DNA of 64,000 nt from an uncultured Flavobacteriaceae bacterium (lineage in GTDB: Bacteria > Bacteroidota > Bacteroidia > Flavobacteriales > Flavobacteriaceae). The stretch lies in NCBI GenBank assembly GCA_947493535.1, contig CANLRK010000001.1, positions 496,001-560,000 on the forward strand, in the 5' to 3' direction. Within the stretch, counting starts at the first letter, position 1. The number at the start of each line of letters is the position of its first letter. This document shows positions 53,121 through 62,788 of this stretch, piece after piece. A model generated the notes under the pieces. The model ran no database searches and had not been told where the DNA came from. It saw nothing but the letters and a program-made list of their open reading frames with translations. The translations under genes were made by a program, and so were the position numbers.

Positions 53121-54164
53121 ATGAGTGACAATAAAAAAATAGTAATAGGAATATCTATAGGTGATTTAAATGGTATAGGTTCAGAGGTTATTTTAAAAAC
53201 ATTTTCTGATGCGAGAATGTTTGAATTCTGTACGCCAGTAGTTTTTGCATCCCAAAAGGCAATGCAATTTTTAAAGAAACATTTTAACAGCCCTACACAA
53301 ACACAAAAAGTAGAATCTTTAGATAAGTTAGTAGATAAAAAGCTAAATGTTATTAATGTTTGGGAAGAAGCTTATAACTTTCAGTTTGGTAAAGAGAGTA
53401 AAGAAGCCGGGGCTTATGCAATAAAATCGTTAAAAGCAGCTACAGCAGCATTAAAAAGTAACAAGATTGATGCGCTTTTAACCGCGCCTATTCATAAGGC
53501 AAATATACAGTCAGATGATTTTTCATTTCCAGGGCATACCGATTATTTAGCGCAAGAGCTGGAAGGAAACGCATTAATGTTTATGGTTTCTGATGCATTA
53601 AAAGTGGGCTTGCTTACCGATCATGTAGCGGTGAAAGATGTTGCTCATGAAATAACACCTGAATTAATAAAAAAGAAAATTACTACTATAAACGAATCGT
53701 TAAAAAAAGATTTTCGAATAAGAAAACCTAAAATTGCAGTTCTGGGTATAAACCCACATTCAGGTGATAATGGTGTTATAGGAAAAGAAGATGATGAGGT
53801 GTTAAGGCCAGTGCTTGAAGAAATGAATAATAATAAAGTCATGGTTTTTGGTCCGTATGCTGCAGATAGTTTTTTTGGTTCTGATAGCTACACAAAGTTT
53901 GATGCTGTTATAGCTTCGTATCATGACCAAGGCTTAATACCTTTTAAAACCTTAACTTTTGGAAACGGAGTAAATTATACCGCAGGTTTATCTGAAGTAC
54001 GTACATCGCCAGATCATGGTACTGCGTATGAAATAGCAGGAAAAGGAGTGGCAGATGCAAGTTCATTTACAGAAGCGTTGTTTACAGCAATCAATATAGT
54101 AAGGTGTAGGGAAGAGTATCGTGCTCTAAATCAGAACGTACTAAAAAAGAGAAAAAAGATATAA
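53121..54164 (+). CDS. pdxA: 4-hydroxythreonine-4-phosphate dehydrogenase
   Basis: NAD-dependent step of the DXP-dependent pyridoxal phosphate pathway. The 347 residues include GDLNGIGSEV (phosphate binding), the metal-ligand His in FPGHTDYLA, NPHSGDNGVIGKED and SYHDQGLIPFKTL, and the closing EVRTSPDHGTAYEIAGKG. Standard size. Followed by a separate promoter for the next operon. Confidence 0.95.
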   Translation: MSDNKKIVIGISIGDLNGIGSEVILKTFSDARMFEFCTPVVFASQKAMQFLKKHFNSPTQTQKVESLDKLVDKKLNVINVWEEAYNFQFGKESKEAGAYAIKSLKAATAALKSNKIDALLTAPIHKANIQSDDFSFPGHTDYLAQELEGNALMFMVSDALKVGLLTDHVAVKDVAHEITPELIKKKITTINESLKKDFRIRKPKIAVLGINPHSGDNGVIGKEDDEVLRPVLEEMNNNKVMVFGPYAADSFFGSDSYTKFDAVIASYHDQGLIPFKTLTFGNGVNYTAGLSEVRTSPDHGTAYEIAGKGVADASSFTEALFTAINIVRCREEYRALNQNVLKKRKKI

Positions 54165-54209
54165 ACAAAAAAATGTTGATATCTAATGTGTATGTAAAAT
54201 AATATTTCT

Positions 54210-54217
54210 TATCTTTG
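54210..54217 (+). promoter_or_regulatory. Predicted -7 element TATCTTTG for the DUF177-rpmF operon
   Basis: TAnnTTTG match 37 bp before the DUF177 ATG. A TGTG at 54187-54190 is the only candidate -33 (19 bp spacer). Confidence 0.58.
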
Positions 54218-54253
54218 CGCGCTCGAAATGATTGTTTTTTCAAAAAATGAAGT

Positions 54254-54781
54254 ATGAAAGAGTTTACAATCCCTTTTGTAGGGCTAAAAGAAGGAAAACA
54301 TAATTTTGATTTTGAGATAACAAAAGCGTTCTTTGATTATTTTGGATATGATGAGTTTAATGATGTAGCAATACAAACATCATTATTGTTAAATAAAAAA
54401 TCAACCTTAATGGAACTGGAGTTTTCAGCTCAAGGAACTGTTAATGTTAATTGTGATGTAACAAACGAACCGTTTAACCAGCCAATAAGTGCTGATTTAA
54501 AATTGATTGTAAAGTTTGGTGAAGCATTTAATGATGAGAATGACGAAATTTTAATACTTCCTCACGGAGAGTACGAGGTGGCTGTAGAGCAATATATTTA
54601 CGAAATGATTGTTTTAGCAAAGCCAGCAAAATTAGTACACCCAGGGGTTGAAGATGGATCTCTAGACTCAGAAATATTATCTAGAATACAAGAATATAGT
54701 TTAAAAGAAAAAACCGAGGAAGTAAATGAAGATATAGATCCTCGTTGGAATAAATTAAAGAATCTATTAACAGACAAATAA
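54254..54781 (+). CDS. DUF177 (YceD-like) protein
   Basis: 175 residues. The DUF177 motif has [29 protein letters not shown] (in pieces), normally followed by a Cys-based loop, and the closing [10 protein letters not shown], which is very conserved. In plants and bacteria DUF177 proteins affect 23S rRNA accumulation, and the gene pairs with rpmF (ribosomal protein L32), exactly as here (7 bp apart). Function in ribosome assembly is therefore likely. Confidence 0.93.
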   Translation: MKEFTIPFVGLKEGKHNFDFEITKAFFDYFGYDEFNDVAIQTSLLLNKKSTLMELEFSAQGTVNVNCDVTNEPFNQPISADLKLIVKFGEAFNDENDEILILPHGEYEVAVEQYIYEMIVLAKPAKLVHPGVEDGSLDSEILSRIQEYSLKEKTEEVNEDIDPRWNKLKNLLTDK

Positions 54782-54788
54782 GAAGAAA

Positions 54789-54992
54789 ATGGCACATCCT
54801 AAGAGAAAAATCTCAAAAACAAGAAGAGATAAAAGAAGAACTCACTATAAGGCAACTGTACCTCAAATAGCTACTTGTCCAACAACAGGAGAAGCTCACT
54901 TATACCATAGAGCTCACTGGTTTGAAGGTAAATTATACTACAGAGGTCAAGTTTTAGTTGACAATTCTGTTGAAGAAGAAGTAGAAGACTAA
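54789..54992 (+). CDS. rpmF: Ribosomal protein L32
   Basis: 67 residues: [21 protein letters not shown] with the basic N-terminus, a single Cys ([20 protein letters not shown] in part) and an acidic Glu-rich tail. The four-cysteine zinc site of other L32 proteins is reduced to one Cys. It is the second gene of a DUF177-rpmF-fabH-accBC layout seen in many Bacteroidota. Confidence 0.97.
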   Translation: MAHPKRKISKTRRDKRRTHYKATVPQIATCPTTGEAHLYHRAHWFEGKLYYRGQVLVDNSVEEEVED

Positions 54993-55016
54993 ATATAGGA
55001 TAAACTATATACAATG

Positions 55017-55043
55017 AACTCTCGCGAAAGTGAGAGTTTTTTT
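55017..55043 (+). terminator. Terminator after rpmF
   Basis: Nine-bp stem AACTCTCGC / GTGAGAGTT (one G-T wobble) closed by a GAAA tetraloop and followed by T7. Partial read-through would feed fabH and the acc genes. Confidence 0.9.
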
Positions 55044-55164
55044 GTTTTTATTAAATTCAAAAAACTTGCATATCTCTCAAAAAGAGGTTACTTTGCACTA
55101 CTTTTTTGAACAAAATTGACCTAAAATATTGTTTTTTAGTGCTTTTTTAAACGAAAATAAAAAG

Positions 55165-56175
55165 ATGAATAAAATCACTGCAGCAATAACAGCAGTTGGC
55201 GCATATGTGCCCGACTACGTATTAACCAATGAAATTCTAGAAACAATGGTTGATACTAATGATGAGTGGATTACTACCCGAACAGGTATTAAAGAGAGAA
55301 GATTGCTTAAAAAAGAAGAGGGCGAAGGAACTTCATATTTAGCTATAAAAGCAGCTCAAAACTTATTAGAAAAAACAAACCTTGACCCAAAAGAAATAGA
55401 CGCTGTAATTTTAGCAACAGCAACCCCAGATATGCCAGTGGCATCTACAGGAGTATATGTGGCTTCAAAAATAGGGGCAACAAATGCTTTTGCGTATGAC
55501 TTATGCGCAGCGTGTTCTAGTTTTCTATATGGTATAGCAACAGCAGCTTCGTATATAGAATCAGGAAGGTATAAAAAAGTACTTTTAATAGGAGCCGACA
55601 AAATGTCGTCAATTATTGATTATGAAGATAGAGCTACCTCAATAATATTTGGAGACGGAGGCGGAGCCGTACTATTTGAACCTAATAATGAAGGATTAGG
55701 GTATATAGATCAGTACTTAAGAAGTGATGGTATAGGAAGAGAGTTTTTGAAAATCGATGCTGGAGGGTCTATTTTACCAGCTTCAGAGGAAACAGTAAAA
55801 AACAAACAACACTTTGTACATCAAGAAGGACGTACGGTATTTAAATATGCAGTATCAAATATGGCGGATGTAAGTGAAAAAATAATGCAACGTAATAACT
55901 TAACACACGATGATGTTAATTGGTTAGTTGCACACCAAGCTAATAAACGTATCATTGATGCAACCTCTTCTAAAATGGGGCTTGAAGATGATAAAGTGTT
56001 AATGAATATTCAACGATATGGTAATACCACATCGGCAACATTACCATTGTTATTAAGCGATTTTGAAACAAAATTAAAAAAAGGAGACAATATAGTGTTT
56101 GCTGCATTTGGTGGTGGATTCACATGGGGGTCTATCTATTTAAAGTGGGCATATAACACAAAAGAAAACAACTAA
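55165..56175 (+). CDS. fabH: 3-oxoacyl-ACP synthase III (FabH)
   Basis: Starts fatty acid synthesis by condensing acetyl-CoA with malonyl-ACP. The 336 residues contain the catalytic Cys117 (DLCAACSSF), the His in VAHQANKRI and the Asn in YGNTTSATLP. The ATG at 55165 is preferred; the frame is open 12 codons upstream from a TTG. Neighbours rpmF, accB and accC form the usual lipid gene set. Confidence 0.96.
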   Translation: MNKITAAITAVGAYVPDYVLTNEILETMVDTNDEWITTRTGIKERRLLKKEEGEGTSYLAIKAAQNLLEKTNLDPKEIDAVILATATPDMPVASTGVYVASKIGATNAFAYDLCAACSSFLYGIATAASYIESGRYKKVLLIGADKMSSIIDYEDRATSIIFGDGGGAVLFEPNNEGLGYIDQYLRSDGIGREFLKIDAGGSILPASEETVKNKQHFVHQEGRTVFKYAVSNMADVSEKIMQRNNLTHDDVNWLVAHQANKRIIDATSSKMGLEDDKVLMNIQRYGNTTSATLPLLLSDFETKLKKGDNIVFAAFGGGFTWGSIYLKWAYNTKENN

Positions 56176-56189
56176 AAACAAAACGTATC

Positions 56190-56684
56190 ATGGATTTAAA
56201 AGAAATTCAAAATTTAATAAAATTCGTAGCTAAGTCAGGAGCTAGCGAAGTAAAGTTAGAAATGGAAGATGTGAAAATCACCATTAAAACAGGTAGTGAA
56301 GAAAGTACAACAATTGTACAGCAAATGCCAATGGCTTCAACTCCAATGATGCCTGCAGCAACTCCTGCTGCACCAGCACCAGCGGCAACTCCTGCTACAC
56401 CTGTAGCAACAGAGACTGCTGCACCAGCATCAGACGATTCAAAATACATTACTGTAAAATCGCCAATTATTGGTACAATGTACCGTAAACCATCACCAGA
56501 CAAGCCTATGTTTGTTGAAGTAGGACAGAAAATTACAGAAGGAGATGTATTATGTATTATTGAAGCAATGAAATTGTTCAACGAAATTGAATCAGAAGTT
56601 TCAGGAACAATAGTAAAAATATTGGTAGATGACGCTTCTCCAGTAGAGTTTGATCAACCTTTATTCTTAGTTGATCCATCATAA
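56190..56684 (+). CDS. accB: Biotin carboxyl carrier protein (AccB)
   Basis: 164 residues. The biotinylated Lys128 lies in CIIEAMKLFNEIES, within the C-terminal biotinyl domain (about 85-163), after an N-terminal helical part and an Ala/Pro/Thr-rich flexible linker (about 45-80). It carries CO2 between AccC and the transferase. A linker this long in the other strand creates a spurious open frame that should be ignored. Confidence 0.97.
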   Translation: MDLKEIQNLIKFVAKSGASEVKLEMEDVKITIKTGSEESTTIVQQMPMASTPMMPAATPAAPAPAATPATPVATETAAPASDDSKYITVKSPIIGTMYRKPSPDKPMFVEVGQKITEGDVLCIIEAMKLFNEIESEVSGTIVKILVDDASPVEFDQPLFLVDPS

Positions 56685-56693
56685 TGTAAAATC

Positions 56694-56731
56694 AAAACCT
56701 TATGCAGCTTAAAAAAGTAGCATAAGGTTTT
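56694..56731 (+). terminator. Hairpin between accB and accC
   Basis: 12-bp stem AAAACCTTATGC / GCATAAGGTTTT with a T5 end, 14 bp before accC. It may lower accC expression relative to accB. Confidence 0.75.
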
Positions 56732-56745
56732 TAACATATTAGGCT

Positions 56746-58101
56746 ATGTTTAAAAAAATATTAATCGCCAATAGAGGTGAGATAGCTTTGCGTGTAATAA
56801 GAACATGTAAAGAGATGGGTATAAAAACTGTTGCGGTTTACTCTAAAGCAGATGCAGAAAGTTTACATGTTAAGTTTGCAGATGAGGCTGTGTGTATTGG
56901 TCCAGCACCAAGTAGTGAATCATACTTAAAAATGTCAAATATAATAGCAGCAGCAGAAATCACAAATGCTGATGCAATACACCCAGGGTACGGTTTCTTG
57001 TCAGAAAACGCTAAGTTTTCAAGAATTTGTGATGATCACGGTATAAAGTTTATTGGAGCCTCTGGTGATATGATTGATCGCATGGGGGATAAAGCCAACG
57101 CTAAATCTACCATGATAGCTGCAGGAGTGCCATGTGTACCAGGTAGTGAAGGAGTTATTGAATCGTATGAGCAATGCGAAAAAATTGCTAAAGAAACTGG
57201 TTATCCTGTAATGCTTAAAGCTTCTGCCGGTGGTGGAGGTAAAGGTATGCGTGCTGTTTGGAAACAAGAAGACTTGAAAGATGCGTGGGATTCTGCTCGT
57301 CAAGAGTCAAAAGCTGCTTTTGGTAATGATGACATGTACATGGAAAAACTTATTGAAGAACCTAGACATATTGAAATTCAAGTTGTAGGTGACTCAACAG
57401 GAAAGGCATGTCATTTGTCAGAAAGAGATTGTTCTGTACAACGTCGTCATCAGAAGTTAACTGAAGAAACACCTTCGCCTTTTATGACAGACGAACTGCG
57501 TGATCGTATGGGAGAGGCTGCAGTTAAGGCAGCAGAGTATATTGGGTATGAAGGTGCAGGAACAGTAGAGTTTTTAGTGGACAAGCACAGAAACTTCTAC
57601 TTTATGGAAATGAATACACGTATTCAGGTTGAGCACCCAATTACTGAGCAAGTAGTTGATCATGATTTAATTCGTGAGCAAATAATGGTGGCTGCTGGAA
57701 TCCCTATTTCTGGTAAAAACTATTACCCACAATTGCATTCTATTGAATGTAGAATTAATGCTGAAGATCCGTATCATGATTTCCGTCCATCACCAGGAAA
57801 AATCACAACGTTACATGCGCCAGGAGGTCATGGAGTACGTTTAGATACGCATGTTTATGCAGGGTATATTATACCGCCAAATTACGACTCGATGATTGCT
57901 AAGTTAATTACAACAGCACAATCTAGAGAAGAAGCTATCAATAAAATGAAGCGTGCCTTAGATGAGTTTGTTATTGAAGGTGTAAAAACAACGATTCCTT
58001 TCCATAGACAATTAATGGAGCATCCTGATTTCATTTCAGGAAACTACACTACGAAGTTTATGGAAGATTTTGTAATGGAAAAGAAAACAAGCACAATATA
58101 A
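56746..58101 (+). CDS. accC: Biotin carboxylase (AccC)
   Basis: Carboxylates the biotin on AccB using ATP and bicarbonate. The 451 residues match E. coli AccC. Motifs: [18 protein letters not shown], the ATP-grasp glycine loop [12 protein letters not shown], the HIEIQV strand, [11 protein letters not shown] and the Arg-Glu metal site in [12 protein letters not shown], with the final KTTIPFH. Complete. It sits downstream of a hairpin attenuator-like structure. Confidence 0.98.
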   Translation: MFKKILIANRGEIALRVIRTCKEMGIKTVAVYSKADAESLHVKFADEAVCIGPAPSSESYLKMSNIIAAAEITNADAIHPGYGFLSENAKFSRICDDHGIKFIGASGDMIDRMGDKANAKSTMIAAGVPCVPGSEGVIESYEQCEKIAKETGYPVMLKASAGGGGKGMRAVWKQEDLKDAWDSARQESKAAFGNDDMYMEKLIEEPRHIEIQVVGDSTGKACHLSERDCSVQRRHQKLTEETPSPFMTDELRDRMGEAAVKAAEYIGYEGAGTVEFLVDKHRNFYFMEMNTRIQVEHPITEQVVDHDLIREQIMVAAGIPISGKNYYPQLHSIECRINAEDPYHDFRPSPGKITTLHAPGGHGVRLDTHVYAGYIIPPNYDSMIAKLITTAQSREEAINKMKRALDEFVIEGVKTTIPFHRQLMEHPDFISGNYTTKFMEDFVMEKKTSTI

Positions 58102-58122
58102 GTTGCTAACATTATTTATAAG

Positions 58123-58148
58123 AGCCTCTTTTTTAAGAGGCTTTTTTT
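58123..58148 (+). terminator. Terminator after accC
   Basis: Eight-bp stem AGCCTCTT / AAGAGGCT with TTTT loop, T7 tail. Confidence 0.9.
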
Positions 58149-58177
58149 GTTACTTTTAAGCGTAAAATAGTTTGACA

Positions 58178-59290
58178 ATGAATTTGAGTTTTTGGGAAAA
58201 AGAAGAATGGTTTACACATGTAGATTATACTATTGTAGGTAGTGGAATTGTAGGGTTGAATACCGCATTGACATTGCGTAAAAAATTTCCTATGGCAAAA
58301 ATTATTGTGTTAGAGAAAGGTATGTTACCTCAAGGCGCTAGTACCAAAAATGCAGGTTTCGCATGTTTTGGAAGTATATCTGAAATACTATCAGATTTAA
58401 AAACCCATACTGAAGAAGAGGTCCTACAATTAGTAATAAAGAGATGGAAGGGTTTACAACTACTGCGAAGTAACTTAGGTGATGCAGTAATTGATTTTCA
58501 ACAAAACGGGAGCTATGAACTATTTTCAAAAAAAGACGAGTTGTATGAAAATTGTGTTGCTCAATTGCCAAAAATCAATGAATTGTTGCACCCTGTTTTT
58601 AATGATGATGTGTTTAATGTGTCCGATAATAAATTTGGTTTTTCAAATATAAAACAACATTATATTGTTAATAAATTTGAAGGACAATTAGATACAGGGA
58701 AAATGATGGCAAGCCTTTTAAAATTGGCTCAATGCAATAATATAAAAATACTTAACAATACATTGGTTAGTAATTATTCGGCTAACACTAACAATGTTAT
58801 TATAGAGTTAAATAACAACTTTACCTTCAACACTAAAAAAATGCTTATTGCTACAAATGGTTTTGCAAAACAGTTAATAGCTGAAAAGGTAACCCCAGCA
58901 AGAGCACAAGTTTTAATAACAAAGCCGATACGTAATTTAGCTATTAAAGGCACCTTTCATTTTGATGAGGGCTATTATTATTTTAGAAACATTAATGATC
59001 GAATCCTTTTTGGAGGAGGGAGGAATTTAGATTTTAAAGGAGAGGAAACCACAAAAATGGAAACTTCTAGATTAATTCAAAATAGCCTAGATGCGTACTT
59101 AAAAAACACTATTTTACCCAATACCCCGTATGAAATTGAACATAGATGGACAGGTGTTATGGGGGTGGGTAGCCAGAAGAAAGCTATAGTGAAACAACTT
59201 TCTGAGCACTTGTATTGTGGGGTTCGTTTAGGAGGTATGGGTGTGGCTATTGGTAGCTTAATAGGAGAAGAACTTGCTAATTTGGTGTGA
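58178..59290 (+). CDS. FAD-dependent oxidoreductase, DadA/GlpD-like
   Basis: 370-residue flavoprotein. Dinucleotide-binding GxGxxG motif: YTIVGSGIVGLNTAL, then VLEKGMLPQGASTKNAGFACFG and a second GMGVAIGSLIGEELA motif near the end. Family members are D-amino-acid or glycine oxidases/dehydrogenases. The start at ATG 58178 is preferred; a TTG six bases earlier is less likely. It overlaps the next gene by one base (TGATG), so the two are translationally linked. Confidence 0.86.
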   Translation: MNLSFWEKEEWFTHVDYTIVGSGIVGLNTALTLRKKFPMAKIIVLEKGMLPQGASTKNAGFACFGSISEILSDLKTHTEEEVLQLVIKRWKGLQLLRSNLGDAVIDFQQNGSYELFSKKDELYENCVAQLPKINELLHPVFNDDVFNVSDNKFGFSNIKQHYIVNKFEGQLDTGKMMASLLKLAQCNNIKILNNTLVSNYSANTNNVIIELNNNFTFNTKKMLIATNGFAKQLIAEKVTPARAQVLITKPIRNLAIKGTFHFDEGYYYFRNINDRILFGGGRNLDFKGEETTKMETSRLIQNSLDAYLKNTILPNTPYEIEHRWTGVMGVGSQKKAIVKQLSEHLYCGVRLGGMGVAIGSLIGEELANLV

Positions 59291-59739
59291 TGAATCTTAA
59301 GGAAAAACTTTATTTAGCGTGCAATGATTTTCTTTATGAACGACATAAGGTTGTTATTAATAGAATACAGAGTATTCAGGAATCTTTAAACTCAGAAACA
59401 AAAAGTTCTGCTGGTGATAAGCATGAAACTGGAAGGGCAATGCTACAGTTGGAACGAGAAAAAGCAGGAAATCAGTTGTTGGCAATAGAGCAACAACAAA
59501 AAGTGTTAAAGAGAATTTCTGTACAAAATTCAACAGATGTAATTAGACTCGGTAGTGTCGTTGAAACTGACAAAAAAAAGTTTTACTTAGCAATAAGTGT
59601 TGGGCAATTAGTTGTTGAAAATCAAACCTACTATGGTGTAGCGGCTGCAAGCCCAATAGGGAAACTACTTATAGGTAAAAGGGTGGGGGATGAAATTACT
59701 TTTAACAACATAACATACAGTATAAAAAACGTTCTATAA
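59290..59739 (+). CDS. GreA/GreB-like C-terminal domain protein
   Basis: 149 residues: an N-terminal charged helical segment with coiled coil (QRIQSIQESLNSETK region, EREKAGNQLLAIEQQQKVL) and a C-terminal GreA-like FKBP domain (VIRLGSVVETDKKKFYLAISVG, ASPIGKLLIGKRVGDEITF). Gre factors restart stalled RNA polymerase; the short coiled coil here lacks the visible acidic tip, so this could be a Gre-like regulator rather than a true factor. Coupled to the flavoprotein gene. Confidence 0.78.
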   Translation: MNLKEKLYLACNDFLYERHKVVINRIQSIQESLNSETKSSAGDKHETGRAMLQLEREKAGNQLLAIEQQQKVLKRISVQNSTDVIRLGSVVETDKKKFYLAISVGQLVVENQTYYGVAAASPIGKLLIGKRVGDEITFNNITYSIKNVL

Positions 59740-59757
59740 ATGCATTTATAGAACGTT
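59728..59757 (+). terminator. Perfect 30-bp palindrome after the GreA-like gene
   Basis: Two perfect 15-bp arms AACGTTCTATAAATG / CATTTATAGAACGTT with no loop bases, containing the stop codon. It must open 3-4 bases to fold as a hairpin. Few Ts follow, so termination is less certain than the pairing. Confidence 0.75.
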
Positions 59758-59783
59758 AATCTTTGTGTTTAAAAAGGATTGGT

Positions 59784-60458
59784 TTAGAAGTTGACAAAAG
59801 TAATTAGGTTAAACTGGTCTCTCCCTCCATTTTCAAAAAATTGATTCATGTAGCCAGCCTCTATTTTAATGCTTTTGTTTAGCTTAAAACCAAGACCGCC
59901 AAAAAGACGATTTCTGTCAAAAACAGCAGCTTCTGAATTCAGAAATATTTCATTGTATGCTGAAATATAATAGTTGTGTTTTTCTTTTTTGGTTAGCGGA
60001 ATATTAAGTCCTAAAAAATACCGAAAACGCATTTTAAAACCGTCTTCAACAAAACGTTGTTCAAAACGATAGCGATGGTTTAAGTTTACCAAACCTACTT
60101 GTTGTTTTGAAGTGAATTGTTGAAATACTCGATGTTCGTTAACACTATTTTTCTCATCAGTATTCCCAATGTAGTTTTCTGATAAAATATAACCGTAACC
60201 CAGTAGTAAATTATTCTTTTTTTCGTTAAATGTATAACCTACACCAGTACGAAGTAATAGCTGTTCTAAGTCACCAATGGCATTGTAATTTCTATATTGT
60301 ACTTCATGATGAAGGTTCCATTTATTAGTTAGTTTTTTATTACCAATATAAATTAACCAGTTTCCTAAATTACTGTCTTGACTATAAGCAAAAACTGGCA
60401 ACAGTAATGCAAAAATTAACGTTGCCAGTTTTATGTTTTTAAATTGAAGTTTTTTCAT
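59784..60458 (-). CDS. DUF2490 outer-membrane protein
   Basis: 224 residues with signal peptide (ends near FAYSQ). Barrel-like aromatic strands (LGNWLIYIGNKKLTNKWNLHHEVQYRNYN in pieces, RFRYFLGLNIPL, ISAYNEIFLN) and a closing QFNLITFVNF motif fit DUF2490. It should be an outer-membrane barrel of unknown purpose. It is the last gene of the sulP-carbonic-anhydrase unit, 8 bp after the anhydrase. Confidence 0.83.
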   Translation of the reverse strand: MKKLQFKNIKLATLIFALLLPVFAYSQDSNLGNWLIYIGNKKLTNKWNLHHEVQYRNYNAIGDLEQLLLRTGVGYTFNEKKNNLLLGYGYILSENYIGNTDEKNSVNEHRVFQQFTSKQQVGLVNLNHRYRFEQRFVEDGFKMRFRYFLGLNIPLTKKEKHNYYISAYNEIFLNSEAAVFDRNRLFGGLGFKLNKSIKIEAGYMNQFFENGGRDQFNLITFVNF

Positions 60459-60466
60459 TAAACCTA

Positions 60467-61096
60467 CTATTCATTAAAAGTTACGGCTCCTGTATGGATG
60501 TCATACATAGCGCCTACAATTTTAATTTCACCGTTTTTGTTCATTTCAGCAAGTACGTCACTTTCTTCTAAAATTCTATCAATAGTTAAATTAACGTTTT
60601 TAGCAGCAACATCGTTTACGAAATCGATATTAGATGAATTTCTTAAGTTAGCGTCTGTAGGGTTTTCTACAGCATTTACCGCAGGTTTTATTTTACCGAG
60701 CATGCTAGTAAGGTTTCCTAATTTAGCGTCATCACAAGCGCCTTTTACAGCACCACAACTAGTATGACCTAAAACTACAACTACTTTTGTTCCAGCTAAT
60801 TTACAAGCAAACTCCATACTACCTAAAATATCGGTATTTACAAAGTTACCCGCAATTCTAATACTAAAAATATCTCCTAAACCTTGATCAAAAACTAACT
60901 CAGCTGAAACTCTAGAATCAATACAGCTTAAAATAGTAGCAAAAGGAAATTGCCCTGAACTAGTTTCGTTTACCTGCTCTAATAGGTTTCTGTTAGCTTT
61001 TAAATTTTTTTGAAAACGCAAGTTACCTTCTTTTAAGAATTGTACCGCTTTTTCAGGAGTCATTGTAGCTTGTGTTTCTTTAGTATGTGCTTTCAT
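60467..61096 (-). CDS. Beta-carbonic anhydrase
   Basis: Interconverts CO2 and bicarbonate in 209 residues. Zinc ligands Cys58, His111 and Cys114 and active-site Asp60 are visible (CIDSRV, HTSCGAVKGA). The sequence IRIAGN is also typical. No signal peptide. Together with the SulP permease 36 bp upstream it forms a likely bicarbonate uptake-and-hydration pair. Confidence 0.95.
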   Translation of the reverse strand: MKAHTKETQATMTPEKAVQFLKEGNLRFQKNLKANRNLLEQVNETSSGQFPFATILSCIDSRVSAELVFDQGLGDIFSIRIAGNFVNTDILGSMEFACKLAGTKVVVVLGHTSCGAVKGACDDAKLGNLTSMLGKIKPAVNAVENPTDANLRNSSNIDFVNDVAAKNVNLTIDRILEESDVLAEMNKNGEIKIVGAMYDIHTGAVTFNE

Positions 61097-61132
61097 TATA
61101 TGTTATTTTTTATGTTGGTAAATTACGTTTTT

Positions 61133-62728
61133 TTATGCAGTTACTGGTCTTAATTTAAAAAACTGTAAGTAACTAGGCGGGTTTTCTATAGTGCCTCTTT
61201 CAGAAATTAATTTGATGTTAATATTGCGTTCTTTAGCTTTAAATGCAAAATCTTCAAGAATTTCTATAATATCATTATCTAAATATCTTGTTTTAGTTAC
61301 ATCTAGTTCTAAAAACGTATTTTCTGGTAGGCTGTGTAATTCCTTTAAAATGGCTCCTTTATTGAAAAAAGTAACTTCTTCAGCTAAAGTCATTTTAATT
61401 TTATGTACCCCATTACTTTTATCTTCAATATGTAAGAAATGTGAGTTTTGATAGCTTTTAATTAAAATAACTACTACACCTACAGCTAAACCTAATCCGA
61501 TTCCGTATAATAAATCAATAAAAACAATACCTAAAACTGTTACGGTAAACGGAATAAATTGTTTCCAACCTAACTGATACATCTTAACAAATAAAGCTGG
61601 TTTGGCTAATTTGTACCCAACAATTAATAATATGGCTGCAAGTACCGATAGCGGAATCATATTTAACAGCTTTGGAATAATAATAACCGAAATTAATAGT
61701 AGTAAACCATGAATTATAGCTGATAATTTTGTTTTCCCACCAGATTGAATATTAGCAGAACTACGTACAATTACTTGTGTTATAGGCAAACCTCCTATTA
61801 AACCAGATAAAATATTACCAGTACCTTGTGCTAATAACTCACGGTTTGTAGGTGTTACATTTTTTTCAGGGTCTAACTTATCGGTAGCTTCTACGCATAA
61901 TAAGGTTTCCAAACTAGCAACTAAGGCAATAGTAAAGGCAACTACCCATACATCTGTATTAGTTATAGCACTGAAGTTAGGGAAGCTAAACTGTCCTAAA
62001 AACGAGCTAAAATCGTCAGGAATAGGAACACTTACTAAGTGTGATTGGGCAATGGCCAATGAATTATTGTCACCTTGTGTTAAAGTGAAAAATAAAATAC
62101 CTGCAGCTACAGCTACTAACGGGCCCTGAATAATTTGGAATACTTTTGATTTTTTTACTAAAACTTTATCCCAAAGTAATAAAATGGCTAATCCGATAAA
62201 ACCAATAACCATAGAGCCTAATGTAATATTATCTGTAATATTTGCTATTGCAGAAAAAGTGTTCTCTCCAGTAGCTTCAATAAAACTATCTGCCCCTTCA
62301 GGTTCTGCATCATAACCAAAAAAATGAGGTATTTGCTTTAAAATAATAATGATACCAATACCAGTTAGCATTCCTTTAATAACAGAAGAAGGAAAGTAGT
62401 ATCCAATAATACCAGCTTTTAAAACTCCAAAGAGTAACTGTATAATTCCTCCCAGTACTACTGCAACTAAAAAGTTTTCATAACCTCCAAGTGTACCAAT
62501 AGCAGTTAAAACTATTGCTGCTAATCCGGCGGCAGGACCACTAACCCCTATGTTAGAACCACTTAAACCACCAACAACAATACCACCAACAATTCCTGCA
62601 ATTAAACCAGAAAATAAGGGTGCTCCACTAGCTAGAGCAATACCTAAACAAAGTGGTAGAGCAACAAAGAACACTACAATACTTGCAGGTAAATCGTTTT
62701 TTAAATTTGAAAAAATAGATGTTTTCAT
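61133..62728 (-). CDS. SulP-family anion permease, likely bicarbonate
   Basis: 531 residues with 10-12 transmembrane helices and C-terminal STAS domain (about 430-525; LELDVTKTRYLDNDIIEILEDFAF in part). The SulP signature is SLPLCLGIALASGAPLFSGLIAG (in part) and GLSGSNIGVSGPAAGLA. SulP proteins carry sulfate or bicarbonate. The co-encoded carbonic anhydrase favours bicarbonate (BicA-like). It starts from its own promoter, with a palindrome at its -33 position. Confidence 0.93.
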   Translation of the reverse strand: MKTSIFSNLKNDLPASIVVFFVALPLCLGIALASGAPLFSGLIAGIVGGIVVGGLSGSNIGVSGPAAGLAAIVLTAIGTLGGYENFLVAVVLGGIIQLLFGVLKAGIIGYYFPSSVIKGMLTGIGIIIILKQIPHFFGYDAEPEGADSFIEATGENTFSAIANITDNITLGSMVIGFIGLAILLLWDKVLVKKSKVFQIIQGPLVAVAAGILFFTLTQGDNNSLAIAQSHLVSVPIPDDFSSFLGQFSFPNFSAITNTDVWVVAFTIALVASLETLLCVEATDKLDPEKNVTPTNRELLAQGTGNILSGLIGGLPITQVIVRSSANIQSGGKTKLSAIIHGLLLLISVIIIPKLLNMIPLSVLAAILLIVGYKLAKPALFVKMYQLGWKQFIPFTVTVLGIVFIDLLYGIGLGLAVGVVVILIKSYQNSHFLHIEDKSNGVHKIKMTLAEEVTFFNKGAILKELHSLPENTFLELDVTKTRYLDNDIIEILEDFAFKAKERNINIKLISERGTIENPPSYLQFFKLRPVTA

Positions 62729-62764
62729 ATAATTCTTTTGGTTTAAAATTTAAATAATCAGTTG

Positions 62765-62772
62765 CAAATATA
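62765..62772 (-). promoter_or_regulatory. Predicted -7 element TATATTTG for sulP
   Basis: TAnnTTTG match 37 bp before the sulP ATG. Its -33 region would fall at about 62791-62796, inside the palindrome at 62789-62807. Confidence 0.6.
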
Positions 62773-62788
62773 ATAAACACTTTTTAAA

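Noticed and set aside
56207-56581. Minus-strand 124-codon frame opposite accB
   Set aside because: Produced by the Ala/Pro-rich linker read backwards; no support.
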